Origin: Diatrype stigma
Lineage: Eukaryota; Ascomycota; Sordariomycetes; Xylariales; Diatrypaceae
Assembly: GCA_022225965.2 (NCBI GenBank)
Contig: JAKJXP020000019.1
Location: 372,001-436,000 of the forward strand
Direction of reading: 5' to 3'
DNA length: 64,000 nt
Position 1 is the stretch's first letter; each line of letters opens with the position of its first letter. A program made the position numbers and the translations under genes. The notes below the pieces were generated by a model, which was not told where the DNA came from, searched no databases, and saw only the letters and a list, made by a program, of their open reading frames with translations. Shown here in pieces: positions 1 through 10,218 of the stretch.

Positions 1-1139
1 GCACCTTTTCTGGTAACGATATAGTTCTTTTGGGCGGGACCCCCTTTTACATGGCCGACAGATTCAAGGACCTCTGGGTCCACTCTGTGCAGGCGCAACT
101 CATTGTCCTCGCCCCAAGACACAAGCTGGAATTCTCGGTTGTCGACTCCGTCGTCGATCCCGCCGCGGCTGCGCCAGAGAAACTCCTTCGCCTTGTAGTT
201 AAGAGGGCCAGGGAACACCTTGACAGGCTCCACGGGGCCATCTCGGGGTTCGTCTTCCCGAAGCCAGCTATCATACAGATAGAGATGGCCAGGGTCGTTC
301 TGCGGCATGGCAAGCAGACCCCGTCCAAAAGGGGTGTACCTAGCGCGCCAGACAGGGAAGTCGGCGCGTATGATCCTCTCAGGCTCGTCGGACTTTTCGT
401 AGTCCCAGAACTTGATGCTCTTGTCGAGAGAGCAGGTGATGAGAGAAGTCGAGCTAGTGCGATTCCAATCGAGCCCATAGATCTTGGAGGTATGCGCATC
501 CATCGACTTCAGAGGTATAGAGGGCTTCCGTTCATCCCAGATATGCAACCATCTATCATGAGAGGAGGCTAGGATGTTGGAATCTTGCCGATTATACTTG
601 ACTTGTGTTGCACCAGCCAGCCAGTCGCAGAATGTCAGAACAGGCTGCCTTGGCTTTCGAAGGTCCCAAGAGTGCACATAACCATCAACCGCACACGTAG
701 CGAGGAAATCCGGGTGGTGTGCTGAAAAGTTGATATCGGTAATGGCCCTATTGTGACCGTGAAGAGAATGCTCGATGGCGCCAGTAGGCGAGTCCTCTCT
801 GAGGTTCAGATTCCATACGAGACATCGGTGATTTGCTGTGGATGCCACCCAGTAATCGCGAGCTGCGAAGGGAGACCATTGAACGTCGACCACCAGCCAT
901 GGCGATCCATGGCTGCTGAGTCTCCTCGGTTGGCTAAAGGGAGAATCAAGATCGATTATAGCAAGGCCTTCAGGTGAGGCAAGAGCAATGTCGCGACCGG
1001 ATGGCGAAATGGTAGCAGAACCGACAAGACCATCTACATGGATAGTTCCGTCGGCATCGAAGGTCTCACTATCATAGGTGGACTTGAGAACCTTCCCCTT
1101 CTTTGCCAAGTCAAAGCCATGGTTCAAAGCGGAAGACAT
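1..1139 (-). CDS. WDR59/Mtc5-like WD40 protein (GATOR2/SEACAT subunit), partial
   Basis: The ATG lies at 1139-1137 on the minus strand and the frame stays open, without introns, to the window edge (about 379 codons), so the C-terminal part is missing. The visible part is a WD40 propeller. Repeat ends such as HSWDLR, HIWDER and KFWDYE appear, along with GH-type starts (LHGHNRAITDINFS, MDAHTSKIYGLDWN). The opening (MSSALNHGFDLAKKGKV), the blade order and the segment after the propeller (FLWRSRGG..) resemble fungal WDR59, called Mtc5/Sea3 in yeast. That protein belongs to the SEA/GATOR2 complex at the vacuole, which relays amino-acid status to TORC1. In this family an RWD domain and a RING-like domain follow downstream, beyond the window. 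It shares a long divergent 5' region with UBC13. The WD40 call is certain; the WDR59 assignment comes from recalled family resemblance. Confidence 0.82.
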   Translation of the reverse strand, partial: MSSALNHGFDLAKKGKVLKSTYDSETFDADGTIHVDGLVGSATISPSGRDIALASPEGLAIIDLDSPFSQPRRLSSHGSPWLVVDVQWSPFAARDYWVASTANHRCLVWNLNLREDSPTGAIEHSLHGHNRAITDINFSAHHPDFLATCAVDGYVHSWDLRKPRQPVLTFCDWLAGATQVKYNRQDSNILASSHDRWLHIWDERKPSIPLKSMDAHTSKIYGLDWNRTSSTSLITCSLDKSIKFWDYEKSDEPERIIRADFPVWRARYTPFGRGLLAMPQNDPGHLYLYDSWLREDEPRDGPVEPVKVFPGPLNYKAKEFLWRSRGGIDDGVDNREFQLVSWGEDNELRLHRVDPEVLESVGHVKGGPAQKNYIVTRKG

Positions 1140-2678
1140 AATTATTTCTGAACCAAGTTCAGATGACTGAGTGGTAGTGATATTGTATTGCTTGCCACAT
1201 TGGACAGGTGATGGATGGTTAGCTCATTCTTATTTCATTCGATATTATTTCATTCGATATTAGCGACCTTCTCAGCCTCTCCTGTGAGAACGACTTCCAC
1301 TACAACTCATATCATAGACTCCTCAAGGTGATTGATTGTTAGTCGATGGATGCCATTATGGCGACCATATAGCTGCTTCGGAATGGTGCCAACAATGGAG
1401 GATTGATCTGCCACTGGAGGAGGAATAATGAATGATGTCTTCCAAAGCTCCAAGGTTCCACGGTTTATACAACTAGGAGATGCATAGAGTAAGTAGGTAG
1501 GTTAAGTAATCTTTGATGCAGGCAGCTTGGTGCAGCTGGCACCTTTCAAGGGTGCCCCAGAACAAGCTAGGATTTTAGGGCGTTGAGATTCCCGTCGCCA
1601 ATGCGCCATAGAGTTGGAAGCGCTAAGCCGATAAGAGCTGCATGTCTTGAAGCGGCCACTAATAACATTCACATGCTGCCATGCTTGGGGACTGGGCTGG
1701 CTGGAGACTGGGACTGGGACTGGGACTGGGACTTTCCGACCGGGGACTGGGGCCCTGGATGGAGATATATGACTGGATCTCATCCACGATGGCAGATGCA
1801 GATGGACGTTGCATGGACATCTTGAAGTTCCATAATAGGTAGGCTGAGCTGGCTGTAGGTTGGATGGAAGATGGCGGGGATCTTGTGGCTCGGAAATATA
1901 TAGAACCGATGAAGCTGTGGCACCTTCAGCACCAAGGTAGGTACCTAGGTACCTACATGTATGTACCTACTAGGTAGTTAGTTAGACCTCCCTGGCATTG
2001 AAACCACTTGACTTAAATGACGTTTTATAGGTAGCGTGGTACCGGCCCCACTAAATCATGGAGGGGCAGTGCTACATACATACATGTACACACCTCGTAG
2101 CGGATGTTCACGCTCACAAGGCAGGCGGGCAACATCTCAGACTCAGGCCCCCGCGTTATTTAAGTTGTAGGTATCTTTAGCTGCCATCTTAAAGTACTTT
2201 TAGTCCAGTCGTTCAGCATAACCGGGTTCTTATCGTCGACTAACTCAAGACAACGACGGCATCAGCACCTGCATCCTTTCTTCTCCCTTCACCTTATGTA
2301 AGTCAGAGGCAGCAGGTCTTTATTTGTACCTACTTCCCCCAACTGCTTTCTTCATCGCACAGGTGCGTGCAGGTAGTTTCCCGTCTCTAGGTACCGGCGT
2401 ACCTCAGGCAGATAAGCAAAGTTACCTGTACCTACTTCTACTTGGTTACTTATTTGGACAGCCTCGTGTCCAAAGTAGGAACCTACTTGCCTACCTACAA
2501 GTCGATCCATACGCCCTTCCACCAGATCTGCGATCCTTCTTTTCTGCACATCTCCTCACTTTCAGAGGTCCCGCTGGCCCTGTGACGGAGTCGCCCCAGC
2601 AATTCTGGTCAACCAGTTCGCCAACTACTCTCCGGTACATACGTTCATACCTACCACACGCAACCTGTTCCTCTCAAG
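1140..2678. promoter_or_regulatory. Divergent intergenic region between WDR59-like gene and UBC13
   Basis: This 1.5-kb spacer separates two divergent start codons and must hold both promoters. It contains a period-6 GGGACT tract (about 1705-1733) and a cluster of TAGGTACCTA motifs (about 1936-1980). From about 2210 to 2678 it is pyrimidine-rich with several ACCTAC words, as expected of a UBC13 5' leader. I see no convincing open reading frame. Confidence 0.5.
1705..1733. repeat. (GGGACT)n microsatellite
   Basis: Four to five near-perfect 6-bp units read directly from the sequence; non-coding location between two divergent genes. Confidence 0.85.
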
Positions 2679-3348
2679 ATGGCGCTGCCGAAGCGGATCG
2701 TGAAGGAGACGGAGCGGCTGATGACCGAGCCGTAAGTTCCATCATTAGCGATAGCTCCTCCCAAGCTGTCTCATCGTAGCTGGACCCGATTACTTACTTA
2801 ACATCAACTTTGAAGTGTTCCGGGCATAAGTGCCGTTCCCCACGAGGACAACCTTCGGTATTTCGATGTCGAGATCCACGGCCCGCAAGGTTCACCGTAC
2901 GAGGGTAGGTAAACAAGCCGCTCGTTGTAGCTCGAGTTATTATCATCTATTTTCGTCATGCTCATTCTCTACAGGCGGCAAATTTAAGCTGGAGCTGTTC
3001 CTAACGGAGGACTACCCCATGGTGCCGCCAAAGATCCGGTTTCTGACCAAGATCTATCATCCGAACGTCGACCGACTCGGTCGGATCTGCTTGGATGTGC
3101 TCAAGAGTAAGAAACCTACGACGTCCCCACACCCGTATACATAATCAATATATTGATGAGTATGAACAGACAACTGGTCTCCCGCCCTCCAGATCCGGAC
3201 TATCCTCCTGTCGATCCAAGCCCTCCTGGGTGCCCCCAACCCTGACGACCCCCTCGCCGCCGATGTTGCCAAGGCCTGGAAGGAGGATGAGACCAAGGCT
3301 ATCGCCACCGCCCGAGATTGGACTAGACAACATGCCATGCCGCAATAG
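2679..3348 (+). CDS. ubc13: Ubiquitin-conjugating enzyme E2 Ubc13
   Basis: Four exons: 2679-2731, 2816-2904, 2975-3106 and 3170-3348. Together they give 150 residues, the usual Ubc13 length. The protein opens [18 protein letters not shown]. It has the E2 HPN motif (residues 76-78) and the catalytic cysteine in [11 protein letters not shown] (about Cys86), followed by [20 protein letters not shown], and ends in HAMPQ. Ubc13 pairs with a UEV protein (Mms2) to build Lys63-linked ubiquitin chains, chiefly for error-free post-replication repair through PCNA. All three introns have good donors (GTAAGT, GTAGGT, GTAAGA) and AG acceptors. Joining them restores an uninterrupted Ubc13 sequence, so the model is firm. 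The gene diverges from the WDR59-like gene and converges on ETR1. Confidence 0.96.
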
Positions 3349-4225
3349 GAGACCCGGCTACCATCCGTCGACAATACTGGGGACAATACCGGGTACAACG
3401 CTGCGGACACTGCCGAGGGCAGTGCTGGGGAAGTGGCTAGTTGTGCACAGCAGTAGCAGCAACCCGTGAAACGAAAGCAGGGCTAGTTGAAGGCAGACCA
3501 GGAAGACCAATCCGGGGAAGAGGACAAGGAGGGGAGGAATGAAGGCAAACCCAGCTGTAATTAGCAGCAACAGAGGTGTCAGCTCAGACAGATATTCTGC
3601 TCATAGGGATGGACGGACAGAAGGAGGTTTCAACCAACTAACTCCTTTTTGGCAGTTTGCTGGCCTCTAACGACTTAAATCATGGACAATAGATTTCCAG
3701 GAGGCTAGATTGAGGCGTACAGAAATGGCTTTCCAGTGTCAAGGGAATAGATTCCTCTTGGTCTTTCTTACCCGCGTTTTGATCTCTAGTTGACGCACCG
3801 CATGACCAACCTTGCCTCCCCGTAAGGGTAGGTACCAAGGTAGCTAACGAGCACACTGCTAGTAATAGTGAGCACGAACAGTGTGTTGGTGTCAAGTCAA
3901 AGTTGAGGTTGGACTCGGTTTGTTGTTTTGATTTCGCAGCAGACTGAGCTAAGAGCCAAGTGCGATCGCGTACGTCCAAATGTTTTCAAGGGCTTGAGAT
4001 ATAGTTATGAGCAGTACGCCTGGAACAAAAATGGAGCACATACAGATCACCACCCCTCCCCACCCTTCAGCCATCCAGCTGTTCTCAGTCGCTGTTCTCA
4101 CTCCTTACTTCACGGCCTAGGGAGCGCATATGTATACAATAGAATGTTCATAACCTCCCTGATCCATATATACATACATAATTCCGCATCGCATCCCATC
4201 CCATCGCAGCATCCCCACCCTCACC
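3349..4225. other. Convergent intergenic region (UBC13 / ETR1 3' ends)
   Basis: About 880 bp between two converging stop codons, expected to hold both 3' UTRs. Short reading frames here lack any recognisable product. The segment next to the ETR1 stop (about 4160-4225) is a C- and CAT-rich stretch. No further gene is seen. Confidence 0.5.
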
Positions 4226-5751
4226 TCACGTCTCCTCAAACACAAAAACCCCCTTCCCCCCCCTAAACCCCTCCAGCGTCCCCTGCACCGCGCCCCTCAA
4301 CACCCCCTCCTCAGCCTCCCAATCCCACCTCACCTCATTCACCGGCACGTCCGCAAACTCGCCGCGCCGGCACATCTCGAGGATCTCCTCGACAGTGGCG
4401 CGCTTGGCGGCGACATCGGCGTCGGCCCAGCGGCTGAGCCAGAACCCGCGCAGCCTCAGGTCGCGGAAGATCAGCTGGCCCGTCGGCAGCGCCACCGGCT
4501 GGCGCGCCATGCCGCCGTACGTGACCATCGTGGCCGCGGGGCCCAGGTTGCGCGCCACCGTCTGCGCCGACTTGCCGCCCACGCAGTTCAGGCCCAGGCG
4601 CACGCCCTGGGGGCCGGCGTCGCGCGTCCAGCTGGCGAGCCGCGGCCCGAACTCCCGCGTCAGGAACTCCTCCTCCGTCACGACGTGCGTGGCGCCGAGC
4701 GCGGTCAGCTCCGCCCGCAGCGCCTCGGTCGCCTCGGCCGTCGGCCGCGCCCGCACCACGTTGATGGACCGCAGGCCCCAGCGGCGGCCGAGCTGGATGG
4801 CGGCGCGGCCGACGCCGCTGTTGGCGCCGTTCTGGAGGAACCAGTCGCCCTCGCGCATGGGGCCGCCGCCCCCGGACCCGCTATCCGCGCCGACGAAGTC
4901 GCGCAGCATGCGGTAGGCCGAGCAGGGGTTGACGGCGACGGTGGCGGCCTGCAGGCGGTTCAGCGCGCCCTCGGGGCCGTCCTTGCGGATGGGGATCAGG
5001 TCGGCGGCGGCGGCGACGGCGTGGGTGCGCCAGGTGCCGAAGCCGGTGCGGGCGGGGATGACCCAGTCGCCCTTGGCGAGGGCGGGGGAGGTGCTGGCCT
5101 GCACCTCGAAGACGCCCTCGTTGCCGGGGATGGCGGACGGCTCGGCGGTGCCGATCAGAGGGCTGAAGGTGGGCTTCACCCCGTACGTGCCCTGGATCGT
5201 GTTCACGTCGGCGGGGTTGATGGGCGCCGCCAGCGTGCGCAGGAGCACCGAGTCGGCTGGCAGGGTGGGCGAGATCGAGTGCGTGTGGATTCTGTTTGTA
5301 ATAAGGTAAGCAAGTGCAAATGGCGCGATCGTTGTGTTAAAGAACGCCCAGACATAATACATCCCATAGAAGGGGTGGTCAGGGCTTCGGAAAACGGAGT
5401 GGATGGGAAGTGCGTGGGATCAGAGAATAGGGGGGTAGGTACATAGGATGGGGGGGGGGGGGGCGTAGAAGAGGAAAAGGAGGGAAACGGATTGACGCAC
5501 TTGAGAACATCGCTCGGCTCACCGAATTTGCTGAAAACCAGCGCCTTGGCCTGGGTGTAGCCGTAGGGGCCCGACTTATAGCGGACGCTCGTCAGCGGGG
5601 GCGTAACGACGGCCTTCGCCTTCGCAGCTGTCGCGCCGCATCGCAGCGTCGGCCTGGCGTTGGCGCTCACTGCTGTCCGGTAGGATCTTTTCAGCAGGAG
5701 CGCGGTGGTGGTGGCTTGTCGAGTTGACCCGAGCGGCCGTGCTGTGATCAT
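4226..5751 (-). CDS. etr1: Mitochondrial trans-2-enoyl-[ACP/CoA] reductase (Etr1/MECR)
   Basis: Two exons on the minus strand, 5751-5501 and 5291-4226, give 438 residues. The first about 60 residues are rich in Arg, Ser and Ala (SVRYKSGPYGYTQ follows) and look like a mitochondrial presequence. The rest is a medium-chain dehydrogenase/reductase. It has the substrate-site segment PADVNTIQGTYG, whose Tyr (about 120) matches the catalytic tyrosine of Etr1/MECR, and the NADPH-binding loop NGANSGVGRAAIQLG (about 236-250). The family makes the last reduction of mitochondrial type II fatty acid synthesis, needed for lipoate and respiration. The intron (5292-5500, donor GTGCGT, acceptor ACAG) restores the family sequence. 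Reading through it instead would give a false hydrophobic start. The intron contains a 14-G run (5450-5463), and exon 2 is very GC-rich. Confidence 0.94.
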
Positions 5752-7722
5752 GTTTTGGTTGTTGCTGGCTGTGCTGGGGGACGAAGGAAGGAAAAAGGGG
5801 GGAGGGGAGGGGTTTGCGGTTTGGCTTCGGCGTCGTCAGTCGGTCCCTCGCTCGATCCGTCGTCGTCGCTCGTTATCAATCAATCGACCAATGCCCTCTT
5901 ATAAGAGTCTTACTAGTTGGTACGTAATTTCGCTCGTTAAATCACGTCCTAGAGAGGCACCTTTGGTGACTGGCAAGAAATTTGAACTCGGAGGTCTATG
6001 AGGCGAGATAGCTCACACGATCTTTGGTTTCTCAAGTTCTTTTTCTTCGGTTTGAGCTCGGTAGCTACCCCCCCATAGCTGCCATACAGCCGACACCTTG
6101 GAAGCTACCTACAGTAGGTCATGGAACTTACCTACCCAGAGAGTGGGTATGACGTTATACGCCGTTCCACCGGGCCCCACTTCCTCCGGCAGAAGATGGG
6201 CCACCCAGCCACTGAGAGGAGGGTCAAGGGGGATCCTTCAGTGCCGCGCGGCGGTCTGCGGCGTGAGAGTGGGCACATAGACGGTAGGTACCGTCAAACG
6301 GTAAACGGCAAGTTTGGGATGCCACAGCTTACATACTGGCATACCTAGCACGAGGTAATGCAAGCCACCCGTCGGAGGGGTTTGCGATTGGCTCAAGCTC
6401 CAACGATGTCGGATGGTACCCGGCATCCATGATTCAACTCGATTTCAACCTGTCTGACACATGCATGCATGCATGGCTTCAACTACATACCTACCTGCCT
6501 TACATAGGTACGGATGTCTCGTAGCCAGCAGGTCAAAATCAGATGGGATCAAAAGGGGAAACCCCCACGAAGTGACGACGTGAAGGCTTGTCCACTGTAT
6601 ATAGCTACTTACCACTAGGAACTTGACGAATGTTACACCTGCCTGGCCTACACAGACCAAATAGTACCTACGTAATATCGAAGTCACACAAGATCGGCTG
6701 AAAGTCTCACTCAAGGCAAAAGAAGCAAAAGCGGCATAGGGGTCTTTTCCTCTCGTGTCCCATAAATAGCATATCATCGAATATTTGGTGGTTAGTATGT
6801 GTATGTGTGTGTCTGTGGGCGCGGGGGCGCGTGATGAAGCGTTTCTTCCCCCTCGCTCCCTCTTGTCTGTCTGTCTTGCTGTCTGTCCCGACGCCGTTCA
6901 TTCCCTGTCAACCAGGAGACGATAACCACCGCCCTTTTGCTTTTGCTTTACCCCTCCCTCTTCATCCAAGAACGACAATCGTCCTTCGAGCGGACCCAAC
7001 AAGCAGTAGTTTTCAAGGATGAAAGAAGACGACAAATTCCTCGATCGAGACCTCCATTCGACGCCCAAGGGACGAAAGTGTGTACACAAAACTCAGATGC
7101 ATATCCATACATGAATGATGAAGCAAGTCTGTTTTCCCAAATTGGTAGGTAGGTAGGTAGGTAGGTAAATTCTTTTTGCCGTATAGCCGTACACACAACA
7201 ACAAAAAACACAAGATACACACATGCTCGCACGGGCACACGCTCGGAAAAAAACAATAGCAACAGATGGCGGTGTGTGTGCGTTCGGGTCGGTGACATTA
7301 GTGACATGGAAGTCGGAAAAAATAAAAAGTATCAAGTATGATATGAAGGAAAGTTGACCCGGTCACGTCGGGTGGGTAAAGTAGGTAGTAATGAGCTCAT
7401 CAACGAGCCGGGTATCTAAGATCTCCCAATCTGTGGACATCCATCTCCGCAAAACTCTCGCCGCGCATCCTCGCCGAACCAAGAAAAACTGAACAGAGAA
7501 ACTATTAAAGAAAAGATGTTGAAACAATGGATGATGGGACGGCACGAAATATGGATGCCATACCATGAATGCGTATGGTAGCGGAGGGTCTTCCTTGGTT
7601 GTAGGTTGCAGTGACTACAACTCGCCGGCCAAGCCCATATGGAGTATATGCAAGGGTCCCTAGGTATTATCCCGAATCCTTTCCGGGGTGGATACCTTCC
7701 CGCCTTCTCGCCCTCGTCGAGG
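5752..7722. other. Intergenic region, ETR1 promoter and 3' side of the next gene
   Basis: Nearly 2 kb between the ETR1 start codon and the stop of the next minus-strand gene. It contains T/C-rich stretches, TAGGTA words around 6100-6300 and 6480-6670, and a (GGTA)6 array at 7144-7167. Small overlapping frames between 6800 and 7600 look like chance ORFs: several conflict on both strands and none has a recognisable protein pattern. The right part is probably the 3' UTR of the 7723-8418 gene. Confidence 0.45.
7144..7167. repeat. (GGTA)6 microsatellite
   Basis: Six perfect GGTA units. The same GGTA/TACC word recurs through the intergenic sequence of the whole window, so this may be an expanded copy of that motif. 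Confidence 0.9.
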
Positions 7723-8418
7723 TCACTTGATGCCCTTGAATATGTCATCGCCGATATTGGTGTCGACCTTGGTCTGTAGAGCACTGAGTTCTGGGATCAT
7801 CGGTGGCGGTGGGCCAGCGGGCTTCGGTGGAGTCGTCTGCACGAACTGCTGGCTCATCCTCTTGTTGCTGTTGCTGGTAACGCTGTGGTTGTCGCTGTCG
7901 TGATGTCGTAAGCGGCGGAACCATCCGCTGCTGCGCTTCGACTTCCTCTCCTCGGTAATGGTGCTCGCTGTCCGGCTCGGGGGCCTCGAGTCGCTTTGCA
8001 ACTGGCCCGGCAAGTGGGCCGAGGAGGATGCTTGTTCATCGTAAGTTTTGTTCAATAATGATACGCTCAGCAGACGTCGGAGACTGCCTCGACTCGATCC
8101 TGTAGGCGATGCCAGGCCATCTTCCGCGGGACGCTTCACGCCCAGATAGGTAGGTATGGAGATGTTCTCGGGCTTGGGGGATGTCTCACTACCATTGACG
8201 TGACCATTGGTCTTCTTCTGAACTGGTTCCGGGGCCGGAACCGGGGTCTTCGGTGGTGTCGGGACCTCCTCTGTTGGAGAAGGGAGTGGCGCGGGGATGT
8301 TGGTACCTTCGGTTAGGGAGCCGAATTTGAAGTCCAGGAGAGGGAGCTCGAAGCGCCTCGTGGTCGGTGACTTAGCAGTGGCATTGCTACCGGCGTTGGT
8401 TTGAGCGGGTTTGGGCAT
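7723..8418 (-). CDS. Conserved-looking disordered hypothetical protein, 231 aa
   Basis: Single exon, ATG at 8418-8416, stop at 7723. The protein is dominated by Pro, Ser, Thr and Lys and is probably mostly disordered. Short patches look less random: RRFELPLLDFKFGSL near residue 22, SRGSLRRLLSVSLLNKTYD near 110, a basic SGWFRRLRHH near 165, and a C-terminal PPPPMIPELSALQTKV followed by a short acidic-to-basic end (DDIFKGIK). Patches of this type in an otherwise variable protein suggest short binding motifs, but I cannot name a family or function. Several SP/TP sites and RRxS-like basic sites (SLRRLLS) could be phosphorylated; that is inference. No signal peptide or membrane segment is visible. 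The single clean frame and C-rich codon ends support a real gene. Confidence 0.72.
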   Translation of the reverse strand: MPKPAQTNAGSNATAKSPTTRRFELPLLDFKFGSLTEGTNIPAPLPSPTEEVPTPPKTPVPAPEPVQKKTNGHVNGSETSPKPENISIPTYLGVKRPAEDGLASPTGSSRGSLRRLLSVSLLNKTYDEQASSSAHLPGQLQSDSRPPSRTASTITEERKSKRSSGWFRRLRHHDSDNHSVTSNSNKRMSQQFVQTTPPKPAGPPPPMIPELSALQTKVDTNIGDDIFKGIK

Positions 8419-10218
8419 GTTGAAAAATATACGTCGTCGTCGCGCTGGTGAATTGGCGAAAACACGGGGCGAATGTGGTTGATCAACGGCGATTTGTGCT
8501 GCGTGATGGGGTATTCAACATGTGGATAGAAGAAGTAGGATGAGCCGTCGAGTTGAAGCTAAGCTCTACCTAAATTGTGTGTGAACTACAAGACCAAGGC
8601 GAATGATGATCCAATGCAGCCCCAGAGTGTGAAGTAAACCAAAAAACCGGATGGCTTGAGGCTTGACTTGGGATCGTCGGTTGAGGCCAATGGTGCTTTC
8701 GCGCTAAAATACGATTCCCCCTTTTGACATGTCGGATTGGGTGTTGCTGGGCGTATAGTTCGTACAATGCCGGATGATGGTACGAAAGAGAGGGTGCCAG
8801 ATGTCGGAACGCCCACAAGCAACAATGCCCGAGAGATACTGTCAGGCCGATGGATTTTTGGAGGCAATACCTATGCAATACCTATAGAGCAGACCCAGCA
8901 AACAACCGACTGAGTGCAGCTAATCAGAGGCACCGAAGGAAGCAGGCAGGCAGGCAAGCAGCGGAGGAGGAGACTGGAGACGGGAAAATGGTGGCGCGTC
9001 GACTTTGCTGTTCTTGGTACTGTGGTGGAGAGACGGACTGGAGGTTCGAATGTCAGGGCAGGGGTCCAATGCAAAGGGAACTAAAGAACCAGAAGAGCCA
9101 AAGGAGTGGCTGGGGGGGGTTTCCCCCGGGGGTACCGACAGTTATTGGTATGTCCGAAACGGTATAAGATGGCCCTGGATCTCACTTATTACCTAGTTAT
9201 TAGCTCGTGTGTTGTAGAGCAAGAAAAAAGAAAGAAAAATAGGTCCAGCCTACGATAGTGCCCGAGCTTAAATTTGTTAGTAGAAGATCTTGGATAGTGC
9301 ACGCAAATACTATGTACGCTCTCTCCCTGGACAAGAAAAACCCTGTACATGGCATACAAAAAGACGGATTTGCAAACTGCCCAGGTGGTGATTATGCTCA
9401 AGACGCTTTAGTTACAGTACCTAGATACCGTCTAGTAGGCATCACTACCGGCTAGCTACTGCGCATGAAGTCACTGCCAGTCTGCCATCCACGCTACCAC
9501 ATACATGTATGTACTAGGTAGCTAACGGTAGTTTAAGTCCACAAGTGGGGTTAGCGGGAAGTGGCTTGGTTCATTTATGGGGTCGGACCAAAGATCTGGA
9601 CTCCCACGGGCCACTGTCAGGCCCTCGTGTTTCGTTTTACGGAATGAGTTTCGAAACTTTCTACGAGTACTTCGTACCTGCCCACTCTTTCCAAGGTTGG
9701 ACGGGATCATCTGCGCAGTCGATCTTAGTCATCAACGCTTTACAAGCTGGGTTTGGCAGAAATGATATCAAGTCTTGTTTAAGTCTTGCATTAACTAAGT
9801 CTTGACGTGATAATGGAAACCACTTAACTTAGGGCAGACTTACACATCTTCTTATAGCAAAGCCGGCCTACATCGACTATCTTTAGCGGACTCGACGTGG
9901 GAACCATGCGTTCTGGGGTTGTACGTACAGTAACGTACTTACAGTTTGTGAGACAGCAAACTTCGGGAACTTTATTGCAGTTGAAAGCTGACACCGAACG
10001 GAAGGGAAAGGGCAGGCATCAGGGGCACGGGAGCGGATAATTGCCGCCCATTGCCATTGCCATTGCCATTGCCATTGCCATTGCATTGCACCGTCGACTC
10101 TGCTTGGAAGTCAGCTTTGAAAAACACTGCAGTTCCAATCCATCTATCCATTAATTCGTACTAGTGAAATCTCGTTCTCGTGAATTACTACTGTCATGAC
10201 TCGTAACTACCTAGCTAC
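8419..10218. other. Intergenic region between hypothetical gene and VPS34 3' end
   Basis: About 1.8 kb. The left part is the promoter of the 7723-8418 gene and the right end is the VPS34 3' UTR. It holds a six-copy CCATTG array (10048-10083) and TAGGTA-type words near 9510 and 10205. Short frames (for example 8850-9167) have no recognisable product. I see no RNA gene. Confidence 0.45.
10048..10083. repeat. (CCATTG)6 microsatellite
   Basis: Six consecutive CCATTG units in the 3' flank of VPS34. On the minus strand this reads as a CAATGG array. Confidence 0.9.

Noticed and set aside
5292..5362. Hydrophobic N-terminal extension continuous with ETR1 exon 2
   Set aside because: It is the 3' part of the intron read through. 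Splicing at 5500/5292 restores the conserved family sequence and the presequence.
4685..5446. 253-codon plus-strand frame opposite ETR1
   Set aside because: Gly/Ala/Asp-rich antisense product of GC-rich ETR1 exon 2; the minus strand holds a complete conserved enzyme.
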